From: Silene latifolia
Taxonomy: Eukaryota; Streptophyta; Magnoliopsida; Caryophyllales; Caryophyllaceae
NCBI RefSeq assembly: GCF_048544455.1
Contig: NC_133536.1
Span: 25,050,152-25,114,151 of the forward strand
Direction: 5' to 3'
DNA: 64,000 nucleotides
The translations under genes were made by a program, and so were the position numbers. This document shows positions 21,384 to 33,214 of this stretch, piece by piece. The notes below the pieces were generated by a model. That model saw only the letters and a program-made list of their open reading frames with translations. It had not been told where the DNA came from and did no database searches. The first letter of the stretch is position 1, and each line of letters begins with the position of its first letter.

Positions 21384-23746
21384 TGTGGACGCGGGCCCAC
21401 GGGTTCGCTTGGGAAAACAAGCGTTTGCATTTGTGGAGTCGCCACCAATTTATTGTGGAAAATTGGAAACCGTTCGAATACTTCGCGTCATGACAAGACA
21501 CAAAGTAGTGACATGAACACTAAGAACTCGTTACCCTTAGCATTCTATGTCTAGAATGACTCTCGTGGATGCCAATGAACACGTATGTTCACAGCGATCT
21601 GGATTAAGGGGTGAGGATACTTATTAGGAAGCTCTTTTGATCGAACACCTAATCCTACCCGCCTCGATAGCGGCCTCTACTAATGATTAGGGAAAATCAT
21701 CTATATTTGATATGTTGTCGATTATATGCATGCAATGCAACAAACAACGTTTTAATCCTAACATGTGAGAATTAAACTAAGTCGGTGAACATGTAATTTT
21801 AGCATACAATTGGGTCGAAGTAGGAATTTAATGTTGATTACATGTGAAAATATACAAACAATATGATAATAACAAATACAATAAAGATACAATAATTGAA
21901 AATTACAATAATTACAATGGTTTGATGATTTACGTCGAAAATACATTTAAGACGGATAATTTTAGAAAAGAAAGGGAAAATAAATTAAAGAACAGATTAA
22001 AGGTGATAATACGATTAATAGTTGATTAATACGATAACTAATAAACTAGGTCAAAGCAAAAAACGGAAGTTCAGAGACAGAACTCAACCCGGAACAGGCG
22101 CAGCAATGCTGCGTCCTTTGGAAGAGGCGCAGTGGTCACTGCGTTTGTTTCTGAGGTGAGTTCTGGTTGTGAAGCCGGAATTGCAAATTGTTAATATTCG
22201 TTAGTGAGTTTAATGATCGATTATTGATATTTGACTCGGATAGAAGTGGTTTAATATATTATCTACATGCAAATTGGTCATAAAAACGATAAAACACGGA
22301 CTCAAATTAATTAGAACAAATTAATTACTAATTACAAGACTAATTATGAATTACATGTTAAAACTAACTAGTTAGATTAATTAACGTTAAGCTAATGATG
22401 ACGACAAACAGATGAAGATATACCAAAGGTCGAATTCCAGAGACTTGATATTGATGAATCGAATCTCTAAAACCCGGATTTGAATTAATGACGAAAACCC
22501 GCAAATATTAATTACTTGGGATTTAAGTCGGGAATTAAGAGTGGTGAATTATTAATGAACTATGTATTAAAATTTCATACGAATGAAATAAGAAATAAAC
22601 AAGAAAACACAAAAGAAAATAGACGAATTGAAAGAAGACGAAGGAAGAAGAAGGAAAGTAGGAACCGTGGCAACCTCAGGAAGAGGCGCAGTAGATGCTG
22701 CGGCCCTTCGAAGAGGCGCAGCAGTTGCTGCGTTCCTTCTCAACATCAGTCTCCCGTTAATCCGTAAAAAAGATTTGAATAAAGGTTTTATAAATCAGTT
22801 TTTAAACATGCTTTCGACGTAAATCTTACAATGATTAATACAAAAATAAAGTACAATAATAAAAGATGGGATTTTACACCCTCAGACTTACATGTTTGAC
22901 GAAACAAGATTAACTAAGTTAACGATTAGTGATTGCTCGACTCGAATGTACGACGAAATTGCCCTCGTAAGAGGAATTTAAACAAACTTGATTAAGTTGA
23001 TTGAGTGGAGTTGGTCAAATTGGTCGGTCATGCAAAACGAGGCTGGTACTCAGAAGGATCCGAGCTTACGTGGTCGAAAGTTCAAGCACGTAGACACCAA
23101 AAAGCAAGGAGCACGGTCTTAGAATGGAAAGGGAGAAGAGAAGGGCAGACACTCGCGTGAGAAATATGAGGAACGAGGTCCCTATTTATACTAATCACGC
23201 AAAGGAATTAGGGTTTCGGTAAAACTTTGGAAGTAAATCTCGAAAAGATCTCAAAATATGCAGAAACGAGCTGGGGAAGAGGCGCAGCAACCACTGCGGC
23301 TCTTGGAAGAGGCGCAGCAGGTGCTGCGTCCTTTCCCCAAGGGTTTCCTCCTGCGGAAGAAAGATTTTCCGCGTTTCTATTATGAAATTGCGGTTGATCT
23401 TAATTTCCTTATTATTTATAATATAATTCCGTAAAATACTTTACCAAAAGATTAAAAGATTGAAATATGGAATAGAATATCCGGAACATTCTAGAATATT
23501 TCGACTCGGCATTTTAAACGGTTATCAAAATGAAGACGGTTTTTGACCCGGACTCCAAATGTACTCTAATTACTGTCAAAACGACCGTAACGGTGCGTAG
23601 ATGACGACCAAGGGGTAGACACAGGTATTTGAGCTATCACTTGACGATAAACTTACGAATTATCATAAATCGTTCCGTGTACCAAACATACGGCCCAATC
23701 ATCACCGGGTGGTTTGCGGGAGGTGCAGAAATGAGGTATCTACACA
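21384..23746 (-). repeat. 5' LTR of the Tat element
   Basis: On the minus strand it starts TGTGTAGATACC (at 23746) and ends CGCGTCCACA (at 21384), next to the PBS. A minus-strand TATAAATA lies at 23183-23190. Three pairs of CGCAGC/GCTGCG hairpins occur at 22091-22143, 22679-22733 and 23275-23330. Without the partner LTR the limits rest on the termini, PBS and TATA only. Confidence 0.7.
23183..23190 (-). promoter_or_regulatory. TATA box of the Tat 5' LTR
   Basis: TATAAATA on the minus strand, about 85 bp downstream (in the element's direction) of a hairpin pair at 23275-23330. Probable LTR core promoter. Confidence 0.55.
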
Positions 23747-24640
23747 TATCACTAGTGGGTAAAGGGAGCCTTTTGTAGAGGTTTTGCGAGTTGCTTAATT
23801 CAGCTCGCACACGCGCGCGCGTTGTGCCCGAGCCCGGCCCGGATTTGGGAATCGCCTGCGGCGGTTGTCTATCTTTTTGGGCCTGAGCCGTGTGTTTTGT
23901 TATGGACTGAAGTGAGTGTTTCTCTCCCCATTTACGGCCTTGATTGCTTAATTACAAGAACCGTTTTGGAGCATCTTATGCTCCCGTTTTCCTATATAAT
24001 TAGCACACCTCTTCAGTTCAAAAATACACACCATCATTCTCTCCTCTCTTTTCTCTAATATTATTTCTGGGTAAAGCTATTTCATTCATTCCAATGCTTT
24101 CAGTCTCGAGTGGGCGTGCCTGAGCGCAGTAGTGTAAATCTTTGGGGAACTACCGGTCATCTGCTGATTGCCACTACGGTCGTACTGGAAAATATTTTTC
24201 AAGGCAGTGGCTCTCATACCACGTCACTACAAATCGGGTTATCTCTGATCTTTTTCATTGTTACTGTAATTTTCGTCTAACAGGTTGTCTTCCTTATGTG
24301 TTGGAGCTTAGTTTGTTTTTTCACTTTGGTCGAGTGTTTGGCAGAGGTGGTGTGGTATGGGTTGGTGTTGGTGTTGTGTGGATGGTTGGTTGTAGTAGTT
24401 TTTCCTTCATCTTGTTTTGAAGCCCATTGCCTTCTTTCACCTAGTTTTCTTTAAGTTTTTCGGCTTTGGGTTTTTAAGAGTTTACCTTAGTAGTTAAGAT
24501 ATGTCGCCCTTTTCATATTTTTTTTTCCATTTCTACTGCCGAGTTTTTTGAATACTTCGTCCTTATTTATGTAATGAGAAGTTGTCAGATGAGGAAATTG
24601 AACTTTTGAAGCTCCTTAACCAGTTGGATTTTTCATCTTT
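23747..24640. other. Promoter-like and T-rich sequence upstream of a TPR remnant
   Basis: No gene is clear. A CG-alternating run is at about 23810-23821, and a TATATAA-like box at about 23993 is followed by a C/T-rich stretch (24030-24060), as in a transcription start region. A possible splice acceptor (TCTAACAG) is at about 24277-24284, and then T/G-rich sequence follows. It may be the promoter and 5' UTR of the gene remnant downstream, or an unrecognised LTR. Confidence 0.3.
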
Positions 24641-24651
24641 TTTTCTCAAAT

Positions 24652-25110
24652 TCAAGCTCTGAAAGATTTTGGCAATAACCTTTTTCGCCAACATCAATTT
24701 GATCAGGCGGGTGATTGTTATGATAAGGCATGCTGTTTACTCAGTTTGTCTCTCAAAGCCAAAAGTGCACTTGATTTAAATTCAACTTTGTCGCTCGTTG
24801 TTTTTTGTGTTTAAATTTAGCATCGTGTGCCGATAAGCTTCAAGATCCTGAGCTGGCTTTGACCTATTGCTCAATGGTTTTGAACTTCTTTCCTCGACAT
24901 GCCAAAGCTCTTTTTCGTAAGGCTTTTGCCCTTAAAAAATGCACAAGTTATCGGAGGCATGTGCTACTTTGGAGGAGGCAAGTTCGATTGAGCATCATAA
25001 TAAAGATACTATTCACGAGCTGGAAGACGTTAAGCAGTCTTTAGTGATAAACAAAAATGGTAAGCGAGTTATCGTTGACTCCTTAAATGTTGATGATGTT
25101 CAGGCAGGAA
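24652..25110 (+). pseudogene. TPR-domain gene remnant
   Basis: Plus-strand translations give two or three TPR-like helices: KDFGNNLFRQHQFDQAGDCY, then LNLASCADKLQDPELALTYC and SMVLNFFPRHAKALFRKAFA, then LSEACATLEEASSIEHHNKD. This matches the three-TPR clamp domain of FKBP/UNC45/TOC64-type co-chaperone proteins, which bind Hsp90/Hsp70 tails; the exact parent is not recognised. The helices lie in different frames. A shift lies near 24930, in an A-run at AAAAAATGCAC, and in-frame stops lie near 24810. I read it as a decayed or retro-copied host gene piece rather than a live gene; multi-exon splicing could hide some of this. Confidence 0.55.
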
Positions 25111-25111
25111 A

Positions 25112-26082
25112 ATGTTTGTTTCTTCTCTTCATAGTCAAGAATTAGATTCTTCTCCCGAACCTCAAGTTGCTGAAATGGCGGAGAATATGGTCGAGTCTGT
25201 AACTAGTGCATCATCGCTCTGTTCTAAATTTGAAACAACTAGCAAGAAGACCTTGTCGTATTCAGCTAAGCCTGCTGTTTGTGATCTTTCTAGCTCACCA
25301 GATGAGCCTATTGATTCTGATAGTGGCAGCACGACTGATGAAGCCTCGAATGATACACAGGTTTGTAATTCTTCCTCTTCCACTACCATAAAATCTCCTC
25401 AATTACGATCACCAACAAGAAGCGACCTCGTAATACACTTCATTTATCATCTAAAGATTATGATAATTTGCTACATGGCACGCATTTGGGATTCTACCAC
25501 CCAAGGTCTATGTCTTTTATGAGGGTCTGTCCCCTCATCTCTAAAACTATCCAGACGGGAACTCCCCATGACGTCATTCATGGGATAGCAGCCGTTCCCA
25601 ACTCCTCTCCTACACGGGAGAACTTTCTACACGTTAATAATGTTGACCAGCCTGAAAGTATTGCGTTGGTTAAGGAAGAGATCGACGTAGAGGTTGATAA
25701 GAAGACACGACTTAATTCAGACTCTTCCTATCCTACTAATATCTCAACGGTCCGATTTGAGTTCGCTGCTGTCAGGGATCTTTTACTTACCACAGTCCTT
25801 ACGGACCGTCCCCTCACTAAAGGTTTTAAGGGTCGTGCTTCAGCCACTTCAAGGAAAAGCTCTATGTTTTCAACTTCTTTTTGCAAGTACATCTGCAATA
25901 CTGTTGTTATTATGAGAATGAAGCGGAAGAATGTCCACTTTATCGACTTCGATGCTCATTACCATCCACCGTTCAAAAACGGTCGCATTGTTCCATCGCT
26001 TGAAACTACTTGTACTGCTTCTTCTGTTACTTGGGTATCAAGTAGTTTTGGGTTTGGTTATATCCCTTTATTTGTAATTTAA
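25112..26082 (+). CDS. Unrecognised ORFs downstream of the TPR remnant
   Basis: Two overlapping plus-strand ORFs in different frames: 25112-25522, Ser/Thr/acidic-rich (SSSPDEPIDSDSGSTTDEAS), and 25468-26082 (about 204 codons). They follow the TPR remnant closely and could be the low-complexity and C-terminal parts of the same former gene. I recognise no domain. A short intron or a frameshift near 25400-25470 would be needed to join them. Low complexity and frame change argue for a pseudogene or a chimeric transcript. Confidence 0.3.
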
Positions 26083-26123
26083 GATAACCTATGTAGTTTT
26101 ATTGGTGTTAGCTTTAAAGACTA

Positions 26124-26210
26124 CTCCCTCTATCCTGATTTATTTATACTTGCTTTATTTTGTGAGGAAAAAATAAAATAAGTGTAAATTATTAATTGAA
26201 ACGGAGGATG
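26124..26210. mobile_element. Stowaway-like MITE
   Basis: Terminal inverted repeats CTCCCTCTATCCTGATT and (reverse complement) CATCCTCCGTTTCAATT, flanked by TA (26122-26123 and 26211-26212). The 87-bp size and CTCCCTCCGTCC-type ends are those of Stowaway (Tc1/Mariner) MITEs. The interior shares GCTTTATTTTGTGA with the second copy at 26386. Confidence 0.75.
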
Positions 26211-26385
26211 TATATTTGTACGTTTAAGACCTATTAACAAAATTCCGATTTGGATCTAATGATATGGAACGTGATGATCAATCTCTATCTTATGTAGAAT
26301 CTTGCAACTTCTTCTAAAACATAATTGAATCCTAAATGAGAACCACGATAATATAACAGTCAACATATTTGCTAAATCTCACATA

Positions 26386-26483
26386 CTATTCCCTCTTTTT
26401 TAGTGAATAATTTATACTTAGCTTGCTTTATTTTGTGAAGGGAAAATAAATCAAATATAAATTATTAATCGGGACGGAGGGAG
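26386..26483. mobile_element. Stowaway-like MITE, second copy
   Basis: The right end CGGGACGGAGGGAG is followed by TA, and the left end is CTATTCCCTC preceded by TA. The interior GCTTTATTTTGTGAAGG matches the copy 180 bp upstream, so both are one family. Confidence 0.75.
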
Positions 26484-26489
26484 TAGTTT

Positions 26490-27780
26490 ACTATATATAT
26501 CTCACAACTTTACCCCTAATATTTCATTATTACCTTTTGCTTTAAAAAAGAAATAAAAAGACTTATCTCTCTTCTCTCTCTAAACCTAACCAATTCGTTA
26601 ATTTCAGCAATTATAGATCGTAATTAACACATACCAGGTGTAATTCTCCGTTTTATGAACAATTTTATTAATACCGTTTTTAATCGATTTAATTCATGTT
26701 TTTTTTTATATTAAAAAGGTTTTTCTTACAGAATTGGATTGATTTTGACTACAATTAAATTAGGGTGGTTGTGGGGTCGTTGAACAGACCGAAGTAGGGT
26801 GGTCGGACGACGCAATATGAGTGGTCGAAGGGCGCACCAGGTGGTAAGCGCTGAGAACATGTTGTATGTGGGGGGAGAGGGTGGTCAACGCGGGGGTGGG
26901 TGAGGGGTGATCAGCACGTGATAGGGGTGGGGAGGGGTGGTCGACGGAGACAAGGGGTGGGGCAGGGGTTGTTGGCCATTGGGTGTTGGAGGGTTATGTA
27001 ATCCTTTTTTTTTCCCTTCGTTGAGAGTTGAGAAACTAGGGTGAAAAATGAGAGAGGTAAATTCGAAATAAAACGAAAAAAATGTGTGAGATGTAATAAA
27101 ATTCTATGCGGAATTTAGCATGTCCCAATTAAAAATGTTTCGTTTGCAAACTTCTTACTTAAAACCGTCTTATAAGACCATCCCCAAGCAGAAGGTCGAG
27201 TTAATCGGGTCACCAATATTTTTCCTCTTAATCACACCTTAATTATCTTGACCCACTTTCACCCTCCCAAGCAAAAGGTCACGACCTAGGTCATCAACCC
27301 AATCATTTTCCACTTTACAGCCAATGAGAGAGTGCCACCTACCGGGTCACCATACTCAACCAAATGTCACCTCCCTTTGTTTTGATGGTTGTCCTTTTTT
27401 TTTGGTTTCCGGCCAATAAGAGAATGCCACCTATCGGGTCACCAACAAGGTCACCAACTCAACTCAAGGTCACCAATTGACCTTGAGTAATTCAAGGTCA
27501 CCAAATTTATCCCCTTAATCCTAATTTAAGGTGTCATTATTATGGCTGACCTCCAACAAGGCCACGACTCGGTGGCGCTTCTAACTGAGATTTATCTAAT
27601 AAAATTGATTATATACGTATTATTTTTTTTTCTCTTGGAAAGAGTGGAAGTTTCGGATTAAATAAGGAAAAGAAGTTAGAAGCGCGTAGACACCGTAGGC
27701 GACCACTACCATAAAAAGCAGATAGAGTCGTCAGTCAATAACGTCTCTTCCCAATTTCCTCAATTTCCCTTCTTCTACCC
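26490..27780. other. Intergenic sequence with two low-complexity stretches
   Basis: 26770-26995 is G-rich with repeated GGTGGTCG/GGGGTGG words. 27200-27510 repeats GGTCACCAA and TGCCACCTA-type words. Neither encodes a protein I can support. Promoter elements of the CYSTM gene should lie toward the right end. Confidence 0.5.
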
Positions 27781-27787
27781 TTCACCA

Positions 27788-27795
27788 TATAAATA
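27788..27795 (+). promoter_or_regulatory. TATA box of the CYSTM gene
   Basis: TATAAATA lies 137 bp upstream of the ATG at 27925. A C/A-rich leader with a TTCTCTCACAC stretch follows, typical of plant 5' UTRs. Confidence 0.65.
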
Positions 27796-27924
27796 TCCAA
27801 ACAGACCAATTCTTATACCATCAAATTCTCTCACACACGTTTTTTTTCCTTCATCTCTAAGTCATCTATCCACCCATATCTTTTATACCAAACCCACCTA
27901 TACTTCCACCAAAACCAAACAAAA

Positions 27925-28335
27925 ATGAGTTACTACAACCAACAACCCCCCGTTGGAGTACCTCCTCAGCAAGGGTACCCCGGTGGAGATGGGTACGCTA
28001 AAGACGCGTACCCGCCACAGGGTTATCCTGCGCAAGGATATCCTCAACAAGGTGGATACCCCCAACAAGGGTACCCGCCTCAAGGTTATCCTCCTCAACA
28101 GTATGCTCCTCAGTATGGTCAACAACCTCCCCAGCAGCAGAAACAGAGTTCTGGTCTCATGGAAGGATGGTATTGTCTTTTTTCTCTCTTTTTTTAATTA
28201 TTTAATTTCATTTAATTTTTATGTTTTTACTGTTATATTACTATTAGATCTGGACCTTTCTTGGGTTGATTTTATGTTTTTGATCTTGTATGCTTTCAAT
28301 TTCATGTGTTTTTGGGTATATGGGAATTAGATTGA

Positions 28336-28366
<31 letters not shown>

Positions 28367-30275
28367 TTATTTTATAAGACGGCCTTATACAAGACACAAT
28401 AATTTTTGTAATAAATCCGTTTTATACAAATTTTGTGTAGAAGTGAATTGGTTTTGTGATCTTATGTCTTATCATTTTTTTGAAGACCTGATTGGACTTG
28501 AATCCTAGTATATAGTACCATGTACAATAGATCTTGCATTTCGTACACTCGTACCTACAATTAAATTCAGGGAGTTGCGCAGCCCTTTTAAGATCCTCTG
28601 GGCTGTCATGCATGTCAATTATAATAGTACTACCGAGTCAGATTTTTATAATCCACCATCGGTCATTTGTTTAGCTTTTAATTAAAATACAATCAAACAT
28701 TTTTTTAAAATTCAGGGATTGCATATGATGTCTGATGTTATGCATTTTATGTAAGTAAGATTGGTTGATTTCTCATTAGATTTTGAGTTTCGGGTAGCTG
28801 GGTAACTCAACAAGTTGCATTGTCGCTGTGGCGGCTGGGGTTGGTGTTTGTTGTGTGTGGGTTGGGTAGGTTGTTGGCAATTTCGTTTTGTCAACTGCAA
28901 TTACTAAAGTAGCCTTGTTCTGTGTTTATTGAAGGGGGGTATTTCCGGGAATTCCGGCGGATATTCCCTGACTTGCTGTCATAGATATTTTGATATTTGA
29001 TCATTCCTAGAATTTTCAAGTACAATTGTACAAGGACAACTTCAAACATAGACTATTGCTGTCAAAATAATCTTCTTAATTTGACTTTTATGGTAAACAA
29101 TAAAATATTTACATTTGTTTGTAAAAGAGTTTTCATAAATTCGGAGGTAAGGGGTCAGATGTATGCAATTTTATCCTTGTGTTACCAACACTTCTTTCAA
29201 ATGACCCAAAATGAAAATTGGGTCGTTTGTGGTACTTAATTTGTCTTGTAAAATAAAACTTGCCAGCTGCCAGTAGAATGTTATGATAATTTATTTGTGA
29301 GACTAGTATCTTCCAGCTAAGGTGTTGGTGGTTTGATTTTGTCCTGTTTAATGTGGTATTGTCCATAATGTTGGATTCTTATCATTAGAGAAAATTGTGT
29401 GTTTTTTAATTGAATAATTGTATGCTAATATTGACTCGTTTATGACTGAAATTGAGAATAATGCAAGAATGCTTACTTAATACCTGCATTATAATGCAAA
29501 TAAGTGATTCCACTGGATTTATGTTTGTTTTGAATGAGTAATGAACCCATGATTTAGAGCAAAAAGTCCCTGTTTTAAAAAATAATTGGGTTGAATCGAC
29601 AACTGTTTGTTTGCTCGTGAATCTTATTGGAGTAGTATTACTTTGACATTTGTTGAGATATGTTGGTATTTTGCGCAATTGAGACCGGGTCCTCATACCC
29701 TTTTATGAGACAGTCGTAAACTCAATACCGTATTTCTCACTTAATATAATATTACTTATAGACTTAAGTTTATTTCACATACAAGAGTCAAGACCGTCTC
29801 CTGTAAGTTTTTAGAGTGAAAGAAAAGTATATCCCCCTAATTTGTAGATGCAGTATATTTTTCTTTGTCAGAGTCTTGTTTAATACTCCGTATATAAGAA
29901 TCTTACAATTATGCGAATATCAGATATATTCTTGAAGGAAGACTAAATCGTTTGAATCAGGGTACCACACAAGTAGATAGTCATCAGAATTATTATATAT
30001 GCCCATAATGTTGGACCATATCAAGCCTGATCTTCCTTATTTGACCATTTACAATACCGAGACTACGCTACTGTTCTCTTACCCACTTGCTTTTTTTTTT
30101 TTTTTTCTGTGATCAAAATGTCGGAAGTATTATATAAACTTATATGAGACGCTCTTACATGTTTTGTTAACCTTACATTTAAATTAGAAATTTATAATAA
30201 TTTGTTTTCGTCGTTTTGTTAATTTGCAGTTTGGCTGCTCTCTGCTGTTGCTGTCTTCTTGAAGCCTGCTTTTAA
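27925..30275 (+). CDS. CYSTM-family cysteine-rich tail-anchored protein
   Basis: Two exons, 27925-28169 and 30230-30275, joined by a 2060-bp GT-AG intron; the join is in frame and gives 96 residues. The N-terminal part is a Pro/Gln/Tyr/Gly-rich run of [10 protein letters not shown] repeats (residues about 9-70). Exon 2 supplies the conserved CYSTM end [15 protein letters not shown], a Cys-rich membrane segment at the very C-terminus. CYSTM proteins are small tail-anchored membrane proteins linked to stress tolerance and to oligomers at the plasma membrane; function here is by family only. The start is the first ATG after a TATA box at 27788 and a 130-bp leader. The long intron contains a GA microsatellite and palindromic MITE-like debris. 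Splitting off only the CYSTM tail in exon 2 is usual for the family. Confidence 0.9.
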
Positions 30276-30790
30276 TGAACAACACAAGATATAAGTGATT
30301 TGAATGACTGCCGATTTTCGTCTATTCAGATACACATGGAAATGGAGAAAAAAAGAGTGATGTATCGTATTGCATGTAGTTCATGGATCTTAATTCGTCT
30401 TATGTTTGTATAAATTGGATCTTCGACCTAGATATTCTTGACTCTTGGGTTCATGACTCGTGATTTCTTATTCAATTTGTTGATTACATTTGTGTTGAAT
30501 GTGAGATGTTCATCTCTGTCTCCCTCTTTACCCTCTCTTTGACATGCTAGCTCGAGTTAAAATCATATGCTTCCTAGGTGACAATGTTGGTGTTAAACAC
30601 CTTGTACAAGGCGGGTTTGTCCTGTTTGTGAGTGCTTTTTGTCAACGTTGAACCCCAAATTCTTGTGTAAGGTGGCCTTACACAAGCGGTGACAGGTTTA
30701 GTGGTCTCGACTTGAGACGTAGGGGTAACTAATAAAGGATATACTTTTCTGCTTCCTCAGACTTGTTTTCGTAAATAACAAACTTTGTTG
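30276..30790. other. 3' flank of the CYSTM gene
   Basis: Holds the 3' UTR of the CYSTM gene and AT-rich intergenic sequence. A short inverted repeat, GTGTAAGGTGGCCTTACAC, lies near 30664-30682. No gene seen. Confidence 0.4.
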
Positions 30791-30803
30791 AACATTTTTC
30801 CTT

Positions 30804-32551
30804 TTTTTGACAACAAGCGATGAATAACTTACATTATTTCAAATGTTAGAAAGTAAGCTATTCGACTAGGTAACACCAAATCTAGTGTTACCAAGCCAAG
30901 ACTAAAGATTACATAACCATGAAAAATGATAACAGCAGCCTGAATAGCGACAAGGCCATGATGGTGAATGCAAGCGAAAGAGCCATGGGTCGTAGAACGA
31001 GCTTCATAAACACGGAAGACCTCCAAAATTCGCCGATACAGACGAGCCGCAGAGTGACAATAGCAAGGTGTACTTACAATCTTGCGAAAAGATCGTAGAA
31101 AGACAATGTGGTAAGCAAGACGACTAAGTCCGCCCCCGATGGAGATAAAACTCCTACACCTTAGATAAAGAACCCTTTGATCGTAGGACCAACAGACAAA
31201 GAAATCCGACATGCAATGTCCAACACGACCACGAACCCAAAGGGACAGGACACCCACGCTCAAAGTCGGGTGCGAAGACACCATAACCGTAGTTGGAAAA
31301 GGAGACATGGCACTACGAGCCACCCCAAAAATTAAGGGACAGGACACCCATAACCTCCAGGATGTTATTATTATAAACAAAAACGTAGAATAAAACAATG
31401 AGATAAAAGACAAAGACCACCGAAGCCATCCAATCCAACGCCATAACCAACCCACCATAGACCAACCCGAACTCACCTCAAAACGACACTAACACCATCA
31501 CTGACCCACACCGGTCAAGACCACGGCGATACATCACAAAACCCAGGTCATACATAGGAGCAACCCGCCAAAGCCAAAGAAGCCCAAACGCCAAACGATG
31601 ACCACAAGAAGCCCAAACGAAAACCCGACAACATCACCAAAACAGACCTACATGCAACCCCACAAGAGGACAGAGACCAAGACAGAGACAAAAACCACGC
31701 AAAAGGAGAGAGAAGCACTACATCGAAACCCGTTTCACCAACCGGCACCTCCCAGGACCACCGTCAAACAACAAACCGGACCCAAAACCAAAACAGACGC
31801 ACATGAGAGGTGAAGGAAAAGGGAACGAAAGGTGGGGGAAATGGGGGGATCACCATAACAGACCCTTATCATGCCCTCAAGGAGCCACAGAGGATGAGCT
31901 ATACTCATCGACTCACACGGAAAACAGACAAAGAGAACCAGCCAAGAGGTGGGGGGGAGTGGGGGGATCACCTCAGGGATGGAACCAAAAGCGACGGTGA
32001 CAGGACAAGGTGACGGAAGGGCGGGGACGACAGCGAACCAAGACACAACCCGGAGGGGAAACTACTTCCCAAAGACCGGAAACACCCTAAAGCTGGGGAA
32101 GTCACCAAACCGGGGGCGGGGGAGAAACCCAGGGGCCGTGAAACCCACCTAACAGCCGCATGCATGTCTGAATGGAGCAAGGAAAAGGAGATCGTTGGGG
32201 GAAAAGCGAAACATCGGGCAACCACCACAAACAACACCCACACACACCCCCAAGAACAACCCCGGATCAGGAACAACACGATGAATAGCCGAGAATCCGA
32301 AAGACCAATTGTCGGATCAGTAAAGGGAAGATAGAGTCGATAAGATGAACGTTCGCCGGAGATGGGCCAAAAGAAGACCCCATCTCCGGCGAAAGGGTGG
32401 CAGCAGGTGGGAGATTAGGGAGTGGATGGAGGTGGCGGCGGCACAAAGAAAATTAGGTTTTTGGTTTTGGAGGTTTTTTTGAGAGAAAAAGGAACTTGTT
32501 TTTTTTTAGAGAGACGTTTTACGTTAATAGTTTTTGTTCTTAACGTTTGTC
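30804..32551 (-). mobile_element. Non-autonomous LINE-type retroposon
   Basis: The 13-bp duplication AACATTTTTCCTT lies on both sides (30791-30803 and 32552-32564). A T-run directly after the left copy is the poly(A) tail of a minus-strand insert. Toward its 5' end (right side) the minus strand reads like a plant LINE 5' UTR: CT-rich start, A-runs, then GCCGCCGCCACC and CGCCGGAGATGG. The body is unusually AC-rich on the plus strand and holds open frames but no RT or endonuclease motif that I can find. It is therefore a deletion derivative or a non-autonomous partner about 1.75 kb long. It landed between the CYSTM and UGT genes. Confidence 0.75.
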
Positions 32552-32564
32552 AACATTTTTCCTT

Positions 32565-33214
32565 AATCCTAAAGGAGTTGGGATATATTCTATAGTCTGT
32601 TCTCACACAATTGTTTTTATTTTGTGAAGAGAAGCCGGATTAACCCATACTAAATTCTGCTCTCACACAATAATAATCAACAACTCCTAAATAAGATAAT
32701 CCCAATTATAGCATGAGACTCTAAAATGTCTTAGGACCAGTTGCTTGCCTATTTACCCAGAGAGACCCCTAACATTATCAATCACATGATCACAATACAA
32801 ACAATAGACTCAATATATAAATTTGATCAAATTAACGGGTATAGTGAATTTACCATAAAAATAGTAGGAGTAGATAAGAAAACAATAGTAACCGGTGAGT
32901 AGTTATTAATAATAGTAACAAGGAATTTAGTGAAAGTAATAATATAAACCGTGGGGTAATAAAAGTCTCATAATTTGTTGATAGATTTTACGTCTATCGT
33001 AATCGCATGATATCGCTATCTTTAGGAAATTCCAAGCACTTTGAATGGCCTGTAAATCAAAGCAAAACATTATCCCATGAATGATTGGATCAAATGGAAA
33101 GGACCAACTGCAACTTTGACAAAATGTACATTATTGCATCCAACTTTTTCTAGTGACAAAATGTATAGTGATTGAATCATACTAGTGATAGTGAACTAAG
33201 TTGAGGGAGTGTTC
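32565..33214. other. Upstream region of the UGT gene
   Basis: AT-rich, no ORF of note. It should contain the UGT promoter upstream of the TATA box at 33215. Confidence 0.5.

Larger units (their letters stand above)
1..23746 (-). mobile_element. Tat-lineage Ty3/Gypsy LTR retrotransposon (Retand/Ogre-like), nested, left end outside window
   Basis: Read on the minus strand, the order is 5' LTR (21384-23746), PBS-like site, leader, gag, protease, RT, RNase H, a second archaeal-type RNase H, integrase, then an extra ORF in antisense. The second RNase H and the antisense ORF after pol are known marks of the Tat lineage (Tat/Ogre/Retand). The element is interrupted by a solo LTR (3019-6322) and by a 7.7-kb element (12903-20630). 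Removing both leaves about 12.7 kb inside the window; the 3' LTR is not seen. It is a broken fossil: coding parts are spread over about eight or more reading-frame pieces. Age cannot be taken from LTR divergence because only one LTR is present. The nested younger element already shows about 4% LTR divergence, so this host copy is older than that. Confidence 0.88.

Noticed and set aside
28370-28410. Possible small inverted-repeat element in the CYSTM intron (ATAAGACGGCCTTATACAAGAC)-like words
   Set aside because: Only one short palindromic core is visible without clear ends or target duplication, so it is noted as debris, not annotated.
30829-31476. Minus-strand ORF of 215 codons in the LINE-type insert
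   Set aside because: Trp/Ser-rich composition with no RT, endonuclease or gag motif; likely chance opening in AC-skewed sequence.
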